Below are positions 7,389 through 14,233 of a stretch of DNA of 18,086 nt, in pieces. Within the stretch, counting starts at the first letter, position 1; each line of letters begins with the position of its first letter. The notes beneath the pieces were generated by a model. The model ran no database searches. It worked only from the letters and a program-made list of their open reading frames with translations, and was not told where the DNA came from. The position numbers were made by a program, and so were the translations under genes. The DNA is from HGM04593 sp045589695. Lineage in GTDB: Bacteria > Bacteroidota > Bacteroidia > Bacteroidales > Bacteroidaceae. Location: assembly GCA_045589695.1 (NCBI GenBank), contig JAZNPP010000066.1, forward strand, positions 1 through 18,086, in the 5' to 3' direction.

Positions 7389-7440
7389 GGAAAAACAAAT
7401 GAATAAAGCCCGTTATTTGCAAATCTTATATAAAAAAATC

Positions 7441-7469
7441 TTTAGTATCCTCTTTTTTCACTATCTTCG
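7441..7469 (+). promoter_or_regulatory. Promoter for glyA
   Basis: TATCTTCG (7462-7469) is a good Bacteroidota -7 box. A TTTA at 7441-7444 is a possible but short-spaced (17 bases) -33 element. The predicted leader of about 18 bases reaches the glyA ATG at 7494. This promoter diverges from that of the GH20 gene. Confidence 0.55.
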
Positions 7470-7493
7470 CACTATAATCCAAACACAAATACT

Positions 7494-8774
7494 ATGAAAC
7501 GGGACAGACATATATTTCAATTGATAGAGACGGAATACCGCCGTCAGTTAAAGGGCATAGAACTCATAGCCTCCGAGAACTTCGTGAGCGACGAGGTGAT
7601 GAAGGCGATGGGCTCGGTATTGACTAACAAATATGCCGAGGGATACCCCGGCAAACGCTATTACGGCGGTTGCGAAGTGGTGGATATCGTCGAGGATATC
7701 GCTCGTGAACGTCTCAAAGAGCTTTTCGATGCCGAGTGGGTGAATGTCCAGCCTCATTCAGGAGCGCAGGCCAATGCGGCCGTCTTCCTTGCGGTGCTTA
7801 ACCCCGGTGACAAATTCATGGGCTTGAACCTTGCTCATGGCGGTCATCTCTCTCATGGCTCGGCGGTGAACACGTCGGGAATACTTTATACTCCGTGCGA
7901 GTATAATCTTAACCCCGAAACAGGTCGTGTCGATTACGACCAGATGGAAGAAATCGCCCTTCGTGAAAGGCCGAAACTTATCATCGGCGGCGGCTCGGCA
8001 TACTCAAGAGAGTGGGACTACAAACGAATGAGAGAGATAGCTGATAAAGTAGGCGCGTTGCTCATGGTCGATATGGCCCACCCTGCCGGTCTCATAGCGG
8101 CCGGCTTGCTCGACAATCCTGTGAAGTACGCTCATATAGTCACCTCTACGACACATAAGACCCTGCGCGGACCGCGCGGCGGCGTCATCATTCTTGGTAA
8201 GGACTTCCCTAACCCATGGGGCAAGATAACGCCTAAGGGAGAAGTTAAGATGATGTCGCAACTTCTCGACTCGGCAGTCTTTCCCGGCATCCAGGGCGGT
8301 CCGTTGGAACATGTTATTGCAGCCAAAGCCGTCGCTTTCGGCGAGGCTCTGCAACCTGAATTCAAAGAGTATCAGGCACAAGTGAAACTCAATGCGGCAA
8401 CACTTGCCGACGAACTTATGGAGCGCGGCTTCGGTATAGTGTCGGGGGGAACGGATAACCATTCGATGCTTGTGGATCTCCGCAGCAAGTATCCCGACCT
8501 CACAGGCAAGGTCGCCGAAAAGGCACTTGTAGAGGCCGACATTACAGCCAACAAGAATATGGTGCCGTTTGACAGCCGCAGCGCTTTCCAGACATCGGGC
8601 ATACGTCTTGGAACTCCCGCCATTACCACACGTGGCGTGAAAGAGGATATGATGCCTTTTATTGCGGAAATGATAGAGACTGTACTGAACGCTCCCGAGG
8701 ACGAGAAGGTCATTTCGGCCGTACGCCGCAAGGTGAACGAGACAATGGCGGAATTCCCGCTGTTCGCATATTGA
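7494..8774 (+). CDS. glyA: Serine hydroxymethyltransferase
   Basis: This PLP enzyme converts serine and tetrahydrofolate to glycine and 5,10-methylenetetrahydrofolate, the main cytoplasmic source of one-carbon units. At 426 residues it has the normal bacterial length. Motifs in order: ELIASENFVS (23-32), TNKYAEGYPGKRYYGGCE (44-61), NVQPHSGAQAN (84-94), MVDMAHPAGLIAAG (191-204) with the PLP-contacting D193 and H196, and STTHKTLRGPRGG (218-230) with the Schiff-base lysine K222. The ATG at 7494 follows a short AT-rich leader without a clear Shine-Dalgarno sequence, as usual in this phylum. The gene is monocistronic, between its own promoter and a 22-bp hairpin. Confidence 0.97.
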   Translation: MKRDRHIFQLIETEYRRQLKGIELIASENFVSDEVMKAMGSVLTNKYAEGYPGKRYYGGCEVVDIVEDIARERLKELFDAEWVNVQPHSGAQANAAVFLAVLNPGDKFMGLNLAHGGHLSHGSAVNTSGILYTPCEYNLNPETGRVDYDQMEEIALRERPKLIIGGGSAYSREWDYKRMREIADKVGALLMVDMAHPAGLIAAGLLDNPVKYAHIVTSTTHKTLRGPRGGVIILGKDFPNPWGKITPKGEVKMMSQLLDSAVFPGIQGGPLEHVIAAKAVAFGEALQPEFKEYQAQVKLNAATLADELMERGFGIVSGGTDNHSMLVDLRSKYPDLTGKVAEKALVEADITANKNMVPFDSRSAFQTSGIRLGTPAITTRGVKEDMMPFIAEMIETVLNAPEDEKVISAVRRKVNETMAEFPLFAY

Positions 8775-8795
8775 TTTTGCGGGATAAGAATATAC

Positions 8796-8849
8796 TTAAT
8801 ACGGTAACGGCAATTCCTTTATAAGCGGGAATTGCCGTTACCGTATTAA
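8796..8849. terminator. 22-bp hairpin between convergent glyA and the beta-barrel gene
   Basis: Arms 8796-8817 and 8828-8849 pair perfectly for 22 bp around a ten-base loop (TTTATAAGCG). The position, 21 bases after the glyA stop and 47 bases beyond the opposite gene's stop, suits a terminator for both strands. Neither side has a long T-tract: the sequence after the plus-strand arm is TATGATAATG. Termination is therefore inferred from place and stem strength, and a role in transcript stability is also possible. Confidence 0.7.
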
Positions 8850-8896
8850 TATGATAATGAATTGGACTTCGCTCTGTTTCGCTTACTTCCTGCCTG

Positions 8897-9592
8897 CTAA
8901 AATATCACTCCGACCGAGAAACTGAATATATTCTCCTTGCGGTCGCTCATGAACTTTTTGCCGTCGTTGCCCGAAACGATGTAATCTGCAGCCTTTGTGA
9001 TGCCACGGTCATATATGAAATCAAAGAAAAGATGTCCGATTCTTACTCCAAGGCCAAATTCCCAATAGTAGCACCGCTTCTTCAGCACCTCTTCAAGGTC
9101 CTGGTATGTGAAATGCTTGAATTCCTGCTTGTCGTGTGCCGTGAATACGAACTTTGTCTTCGGACCCGTGAATATGCTCATGAGATATTTCCCTTCGTTT
9201 ACTATGTTATACCCGAGGACAATGGGCACTTGAAGACAGAGGGTTGTGAGGTTGTATGTCGTCCGGTTGGGGAGAAGCTTGCCGTTATCGCTGCTGTCGC
9301 GGCTTTTGAAGCTGAACGAATGCTTGGCAAGCCCGAGCACGCTTTCGGCCTGCAGGTAGAATCTGTATCCGGTAAGCCTTATGAATGGCGAGAACGTGTA
9401 GCCTATTCTGTCGCTGTGCAGCTGGTCGCTGTCGAACTCGTATCCTTCGATGCCGAACTGAGGGTTGTTGTACGCAATGGCTTGAAAGCCTGCCTTTGCC
9501 CCGAAGTTTATTTTTATCCGCCTTTCCCTCTCCTGTGCGCTTATGCAGCATGGAAGCAGCAGCGCGACAAGGAATGTAAGGCGTTTAATCAT
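8897..9592 (-). CDS. Outer-membrane beta-barrel (porin/PorT-like family) protein
   Basis: The protein is 231 residues from the ATG giving MIKRLTFLVALLL. An earlier in-frame ATG (9616) adds eight charged residues ahead of the signal peptide and overlaps the previous gene, so it is less likely. The signal peptide ends CISAQ (about 20). The mature part alternates amphipathic strands and turns: INFGAKAGFQA, FSPFIRLTGYRFYLQAESVLG, LQVPIVLGYNI, YYWEFGLGVRIGHLFFDFIYDRG. It ends SFSVGVIF, with the C-terminal Phe typical of BAM-inserted barrels. It matches the general 'porin family / PorT-like' eight-strand barrels of Bacteroidota. Substrate and role are unknown. Its ATG is two bases after the flavin reductase stop (TAGCAATG), so it is the last gene of the pyr transcript and probably translationally coupled. 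Confidence 0.85.
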   Translation of the reverse strand: MIKRLTFLVALLLPCCISAQERERRIKINFGAKAGFQAIAYNNPQFGIEGYEFDSDQLHSDRIGYTFSPFIRLTGYRFYLQAESVLGLAKHSFSFKSRDSSDNGKLLPNRTTYNLTTLCLQVPIVLGYNIVNEGKYLMSIFTGPKTKFVFTAHDKQEFKHFTYQDLEEVLKKRCYYWEFGLGVRIGHLFFDFIYDRGITKAADYIVSGNDGKKFMSDRKENIFSFSVGVIF

Positions 9593-9594
9593 TG

Positions 9595-10158
9595 CTATCT
9601 CTTTTTTACGCTCCAACCGAATTTGCCGATAAACTCTCCCAAGTGAAAATATTTACCGTGAGCATACACCAGCGGGTCGGCCTTCGCAAGGTCCCATTCA
9701 CCGGTCTCCTCGTTGAGATACCTGTCGTCGGCTTGAACGTTCACGACTTCGGCGATGAACATATCGTGCGAGCCAAGCGGCACTACTTGCTTGACCTTGC
9801 ATTCGATGCTCAGAGGCGATTCCATTATTATCGGGGCCTTCACCGCTTTAGAAGGCCCGTATGTGAGCCCGCACTCCTTCGCCTTGTCGTACTCTTTTCC
9901 TGAGCGTACTCCGCACCAGTCGGCGGCTCGTGCCATGTCGGCCGTCGTGAGGTTTATTACAAACTCGCCGTTCTCCTTTATAATGGGGTAGGAGTGCCTT
10001 TCGGGGCGTACCGAAATGTAGCACATGGCAGGGTTGGTACATATTGTTCCTACCCAAGAGACGGTAAGCATGTTATAGTTGTCGGGGCTGTCGCCGCAGG
10101 TGATGAGTACTGCCGGCAACGGGTAAATCATTGTACCCGGTTTCCAATCAATCTTCAT
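9595..10158 (-). CDS. Flavin reductase-like (FMN-binding split barrel) protein
   Basis: This 187-residue protein belongs to the flavin reductase/flavoredoxin (DIM6/NTAB) group with an FMN-binding split barrel. The typical N-terminal half is visible: NMLTVSWVGTICTNPAMCYISVRPERHSYPII (residues 29-60), the region that contacts the flavin phosphate. FVINLTT (66-72) follows, then the CGVRSGKEYDKAKECGL segment (82-98). The later SHDMFIAEVVNVQAD and VYAHGKYFHLGEFIG complete the fold. It likely binds FMN and transfers electrons from NAD(P)H or another donor; the partner is not evident. No signal peptide is seen, so it is cytoplasmic. It starts two bases after the pyrI stop and runs into the beta-barrel gene. 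No link to pyrimidine synthesis is visible in the sequence itself. Confidence 0.88.
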   Translation of the reverse strand: MKIDWKPGTMIYPLPAVLITCGDSPDNYNMLTVSWVGTICTNPAMCYISVRPERHSYPIIKENGEFVINLTTADMARAADWCGVRSGKEYDKAKECGLTYGPSKAVKAPIIMESPLSIECKVKQVVPLGSHDMFIAEVVNVQADDRYLNEETGEWDLAKADPLVYAHGKYFHLGEFIGKFGWSVKKR

Positions 10159-10160
10159 TA

Positions 10161-10625
10161 TTACAACAATTCTACATCGTTAATGTTTACCTCTCTTTCG
10201 CAATATCGGCATTTCAGTGTATTAGTCTCGCGGTTAGAAACGTAGAAATGCGTAGCCATAGGCTCGTTGTTGGTAATGCAGTTGAGGTTGTTGCATTTGA
10301 TAAGGTTGTCTATCCGGTCGGGCATTTTTACCTCACGTTTCTCAACGACTTTGTAGTCACGTATGGTGTTCAGCACCACGTTGGGAGCTACAATGGAGAT
10401 TTTGTTTATCTCGTCGTCGGTAAAGAATTTGTCGGCAATTTTTATAAGTCCTTTCTTACCGAGTTTGTTGCTGTCGAGGTTGTTTCCGATAGTGACGTTG
10501 TTGTTCATCTCAGGGATGTTCAGGAGATTTACGACTGCAAAAAGCTTGTCGGCGGGGATATGGTCTATAACTGTGCCGTTGCAGAGCGCCGAAACCTGCA
10601 TAGCATGTCTTTTATTGTCGTTCAT
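10161..10625 (-). CDS. pyrI: Aspartate carbamoyltransferase regulatory subunit
   Basis: This 154-residue regulatory chain binds nucleotide effectors (CTP/ATP in known enzymes) and joins PyrB catalytic trimers into the allosteric holoenzyme. The N-terminal allosteric domain begins MQVSALCNGTVIDHIPADK (residues 9-27) with VTIGNNLDSNKLGKKGLIKI (44-63). The C-terminal zinc domain has all four cysteine ligands: C111 and C116 (KCNNLNC), C139 and C142 (KCRYC). The first ATG is preferred because family members usually have a few residues before the conserved strand. It lies 12 bases after pyrB and two bases before the flavin reductase gene. Confidence 0.95.
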   Translation of the reverse strand: MNDNKRHAMQVSALCNGTVIDHIPADKLFAVVNLLNIPEMNNNVTIGNNLDSNKLGKKGLIKIADKFFTDDEINKISIVAPNVVLNTIRDYKVVEKREVKMPDRIDNLIKCNNLNCITNNEPMATHFYVSNRETNTLKCRYCEREVNINDVELL

Positions 10626-10637
10626 GATTTTCTTTTT

Positions 10638-11552
10638 TTAGATTTCGATACCGAGTACGTCGCAAATGATTGCTTCACGGACGTATAGTCCGTTCTGCGC
10701 CTGCTGGAAGTAGTATGCCTTCGGGTTGTCGTCCACGTCATGGGCTATTTCGTTCACTCGGGGCAGCGGGTGAAGTATTCTCAAGTTCTCTTTGGTGTTT
10801 GCAAGCATGGCGTTGGTGAGGCGGTAGCAGTTCTTGACCTTTTCATATTCCATAAGGTCGCTGAAACGCTCGCGCTGAACACGTGTCATGTAAATTATGT
10901 CAGCGTCAGCGATTACCTCCTCGTTGAACTCCGTCGTTTCCGTAAAGGGGATATTGTTCTCGTTGCAGAACTGCCTGTACTCTTCGGGCATTCTCAGCTC
11001 TTCGGGAGCTATGAAGTGGAATGTCGGGTTGAAATGACGCATGGCGTGCAACAGCGAGTGTACCGTTCTGCCGTATTTAAGGTCCCCTACAAGGTGGATG
11101 TTAAGCCCTTCGAGCGTGCCCTGAGTCTTTTTGATAGAGTAGAGGTCGAGCATTGTCTGCGAAGGGTGCTGGTTGGCTCCGTCGCCGGCGTTGATGATGG
11201 GGACGGGAGATACTTCGCTCGCATAACGGGCCGCGCCCTCAAGTTTATGCCGCATGGCTATAACGTCGGCATAGCTCGAAACCATCATTATAGTGTCCTT
11301 TAGCGTCTCGCCTTTTGTCGCCGAACTTGTCGCCGCGTCGCTGAAACCTATCACGCTCGCGCCAAGGCGGTTAGCTGCGGTCTCAAAACTAAGTCGTGTA
11401 CGGGTTGATGGCTCAAAGAAGAGCGAGCCTACTATTTTTCCTTCGAGCAGATTGCGGTTGGGGTTTTCTTCGAATTTCTCAGCCGCATCGAGCAGCGAAA
11501 GTATTTTCTCGCGTGTCAGGTCGTTGATTGATACAAAACTTTTGTTTTTCAT
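10638..11552 (-). CDS. pyrB: Aspartate carbamoyltransferase catalytic subunit
   Basis: This enzyme makes N-carbamoyl-aspartate from carbamoyl phosphate and aspartate, the committed step of pyrimidine synthesis. It has 304 residues, the usual length. Motifs are FFEPSTRTRLSFE (45-57), the carbamoyl phosphate site; the 80s loop ATSSATKGE with K80; the GDGANQHPSQTMLDLY region (123-138); VGDLKYGRTVHSL (155-167); TRVQRERF (223-230) for aspartate binding; and HPLPR (261-265). It is the first gene of a four-gene minus-strand unit, pyrB-pyrI-flavin reductase-beta-barrel. A likely promoter lies about 30 bases upstream, back to back with that of the PBP gene. No pyrimidine attenuator or leader peptide is visible in the short leader. 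Confidence 0.97.
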   Translation of the reverse strand: MKNKSFVSINDLTREKILSLLDAAEKFEENPNRNLLEGKIVGSLFFEPSTRTRLSFETAANRLGASVIGFSDAATSSATKGETLKDTIMMVSSYADVIAMRHKLEGAARYASEVSPVPIINAGDGANQHPSQTMLDLYSIKKTQGTLEGLNIHLVGDLKYGRTVHSLLHAMRHFNPTFHFIAPEELRMPEEYRQFCNENNIPFTETTEFNEEVIADADIIYMTRVQRERFSDLMEYEKVKNCYRLTNAMLANTKENLRILHPLPRVNEIAHDVDDNPKAYYFQQAQNGLYVREAIICDVLGIEI

Positions 11553-11582
11553 CGTGACAATGTTTCAGTTAAAAATTTCTTG

Positions 11583-11614
11583 TAAAGTTAAATAAAGATT
11601 ATCGCTTAAGCAAC
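11583..11614 (-). promoter_or_regulatory. Probable promoter of the pyrB operon
   Basis: On the minus strand, TAACTTTA (11583-11590) resembles the TAnnTTTG box, with GTTG (11611-11614) 20 bases upstream, the same spacing as the phoH and Nif3 promoters. A second TAATCTTTA lies a few bases further up and could be used instead. The leader would be about 24 bases. Confidence 0.4.
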
Positions 11615-11705
11615 ATCTTCGTCCGATAAATGTCTCATTTTTTTCAAAACAGCTCATGAAAGCAAAGAGCGTGCGGAGATTGATGCATTTCCGGATTTTT
11701 TGTGT

Positions 11706-11729
11706 TATCTTTGCAAACCATAGGTTTGC
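11706..11729 (+). promoter_or_regulatory. -7 box with overlapping inverted repeat, PBP gene promoter
   Basis: TATCTTTG (11706-11713) is a near-perfect -7 box for the PBP gene; the -33 region has no clear TTTG at the usual distance. The inverted repeat GCAAACC-ATA-GGTTTGC (11713-11729) begins on the last base of the box and covers the expected transcription start. It could be a repressor site or a hairpin at the 5' end of the transcript. The leader is about 58 bases. Confidence 0.5.
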
Positions 11730-11776
11730 CGTTCGGGCAATGCCGTTGAAATATGTAAATAACACGACTCTTGAAT

Positions 11777-14230
11777 ATGATAAAGAAAATTATTATCGCC
11801 TTGTGGGTGTTTCTCGCGGCTGTCGTTACGGGAGCGACAATGCTCTTCGTGGCAATTGCCAACGGCTGGATAGGATATCTGCCCGAAACGAGCGAGCTTG
11901 AAAACCCTAACTACAAGTTCGCTTCGCAGGTTCTTACGGCCGACGGAAAAGAGATGGGAACATGGTCCTACAGCAAAGAAAACCGTGTGTTCGTCGATTA
12001 CAAAGACCTTTCTCCCTACCTTGTAGAGGCTCTTATCGCTACCGAGGACGTGCGTTTCCATAAACATTCGGGAATTGACGCGAAATCTCTGTTGCGAGCC
12101 ATTATCAAACGAGGCATTCTCATGCAGAAGAATGCGGGCGGCGGCAGTACCATTACCCAGCAGCTCGCCAAACTTCTCTATTCCGAGGTGTCGGGCAGCA
12201 AGCTCGAACGCCTCTATCAGAAGCCTATCGAGTGGGTTATTGCCGTGCAGCTTGAGCGTCAGTACACCAAAGAGGAGATAATAACGCTTTATCTAAATAA
12301 ATACGACTTCGGCTACAATGCCGTAGGCATCAAGAGTGCGGCGAACGTCTATTTCGGCAAGTTGCCGAGCGAACTCAACGCCGAAGAGTCGGCGATGCTT
12401 GTCGGCATGTGCAAGAACTCGTCGCTCTACAACCCCCGCCGCCGCCCCGAAAAGACTAAGGACCGCCGTAACGTAGTCTTCATGCAAATGGAAAAGGCCG
12501 GTTATATAACGGCTGCGGAAAGAGACTCGTTGGCATCGCTTGACCTTGTCATCGATTATCACCCAGCCGACCACAAAGCCGGCATAGCTACCTATTTCCG
12601 AGAGTATCTGCGTATATATATGACAGCCAAGAAACCCGAAAAGAAAAACTACAGAGGCTGGCAGATGCAGAAGTTCTACGAAGACTCCTTGAATTGGGAG
12701 AACGACCCGCTTTTCGGATGGTGCAATAAAAATAAAAAGGCCAACGGCGACTATTACAATATATATACCGACGGTCTTAAAATACATACCACCATCGACT
12801 CGCGCATGCAGACATACCTCGAAGAGGCGGTAAAAGAGCATGTGGTCGAGACGCTTCAGCCGAGATTTTTCGAATCGAAGAAAGGACAGAAGACAGCTCC
12901 TTTCACCGAAGAGCTTACCATTGCCGAGGTCGAGAAAATCATGAACAGGGCGATGAAGCAGAGCGACCGCTACCGTATAATGAAAAAGAACGGAAGCAGC
13001 GAAAGCGAGATAAAAGAGGCGTTCAATACTCCTCACGACATGGAAATATTCACCTACAACGGCCCTAAGGATACCATAATGACTCCGATGGACTCGCTCA
13101 AGTATTACAAGTACTTCCTGCGTACGGGAGTCATGTCAATGGATCCGATAACGGGCGAGGTGAAGGCTTATGTAGGAGGTACAAATTATTATCAGTTCAA
13201 GTACGATATGGCGGGCGTAGGCCGCCGTCAGGTAGGCTCTACTATCAAGCCGTATCTCTATTCTCTTGCAATGGAGAACGGCTTCACGCCGTGTGACGAG
13301 ACAAAGAATGTGGAGCAGACTCTCGTGACCGAGGACGGCAAGCTGTGGAGTCCGAGAAACTCCTCGCGCAACCGCTACGGCGAGACCGTGACGCTCCGTT
13401 GGGGGCTCGCGACGTCGAACAACTGGATATCGGCATATCTGATGAGCAAGCTCAACCCTTATTCGTTGAAAAAACTTATACATCAGTTCGGGCTCCTGAA
13501 CAAGGATATATCTCCGACCCCGTCGCTGTGTCTTGGCGTATGCGATGCCTCTGTCGCCGAAATGGTCAGCGCATACACCACATTCGTAGGCAAGGGAATA
13601 CGCACGTCGCCGCTTCTTGTCACTCACATCGAGGACAATGCCGGGAATATAGTAGCGTCGTTCTCCGCTATAAAGACCGAGGTCATCAGCGAGGAGAGTT
13701 CTTATAAGATGATTGAAATGCTCCGCGGCGTCATCAACGAAGGTACAGGCGGCCGCATAAGACGTGTATACGGCATAACAGCCGACATGGGAGGAAAGAC
13801 CGGAACGACGCAGAATAACTCCGACGGATGGTTCATGGGTTTCACGCCGTCGCTTGTTACCGGCTGCTGGGTAGGAGGCGAGGAACGTGACATCCACTTC
13901 GACAGAATGAGCGAAGGGCAGGGCGCCGCTGTCGCATTGCCCATATACGGCCTGTACATGAATAAGGTGTATGCCGATGAGTCGCTTCCATATTCTCAGG
14001 ACGAGGTTTTTGACCTGCCTAAATATTATGATCCGTGCAGTAGCGCTCATCTTTACATTAACGAAGAGGAACTTGAAGCGTCCGAAGAGAACGGGGACGG
14101 GTTTGAAGCCGAAGAGGGCGCAGGAGAAACCGCTGCCGGAAGCGCTTCCGAAGAGGAGGTTGTCAATGTGAATGCTGTAAGGAAAAACAACGAGACCGAG
14201 GTCGAAGCGGTTGAGGATTTCTTCGAATAA
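11777..14230 (+). CDS. mrcA: Bifunctional class A penicillin-binding protein (PBP1A type)
   Basis: This enzyme polymerises lipid II into glycan strands and cross-links the peptides at the outer face of the inner membrane. The 817-residue length assumes the ATG at 11777; a TTG two codons earlier is less likely. A short cytoplasmic start is followed by one membrane helix (about 4-30). The GT51 domain (about 50-230) shows ATEDVRFHKHSG with catalytic E90, GGSTITQQLAK and EWVIAVQLE. The transpeptidase domain (about 330-720) shows the nucleophile motif STIK (S488), SNN (547-549) and KTGT (674-677). The last 60 or so residues are an acidic, low-complexity tail (EEELEASEENGDG and beyond), probably disordered. 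Its own promoter diverges from pyrB, and the M16-like gene follows after three bases. The symbol is by family; orthology to E. coli mrcA is not exact. Confidence 0.95.
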   Translation: MIKKIIIALWVFLAAVVTGATMLFVAIANGWIGYLPETSELENPNYKFASQVLTADGKEMGTWSYSKENRVFVDYKDLSPYLVEALIATEDVRFHKHSGIDAKSLLRAIIKRGILMQKNAGGGSTITQQLAKLLYSEVSGSKLERLYQKPIEWVIAVQLERQYTKEEIITLYLNKYDFGYNAVGIKSAANVYFGKLPSELNAEESAMLVGMCKNSSLYNPRRRPEKTKDRRNVVFMQMEKAGYITAAERDSLASLDLVIDYHPADHKAGIATYFREYLRIYMTAKKPEKKNYRGWQMQKFYEDSLNWENDPLFGWCNKNKKANGDYYNIYTDGLKIHTTIDSRMQTYLEEAVKEHVVETLQPRFFESKKGQKTAPFTEELTIAEVEKIMNRAMKQSDRYRIMKKNGSSESEIKEAFNTPHDMEIFTYNGPKDTIMTPMDSLKYYKYFLRTGVMSMDPITGEVKAYVGGTNYYQFKYDMAGVGRRQVGSTIKPYLYSLAMENGFTPCDETKNVEQTLVTEDGKLWSPRNSSRNRYGETVTLRWGLATSNNWISAYLMSKLNPYSLKKLIHQFGLLNKDISPTPSLCLGVCDASVAEMVSAYTTFVGKGIRTSPLLVTHIEDNAGNIVASFSAIKTEVISEESSYKMIEMLRGVINEGTGGRIRRVYGITADMGGKTGTTQNNSDGWFMGFTPSLVTGCWVGGEERDIHFDRMSEGQGAAVALPIYGLYMNKVYADESLPYSQDEVFDLPKYYDPCSSAHLYINEEELEASEENGDGFEAEEGAGETAAGSASEEEVVNVNAVRKNNETEVEAVEDFFE

Positions 14231-14233
14231 GCC

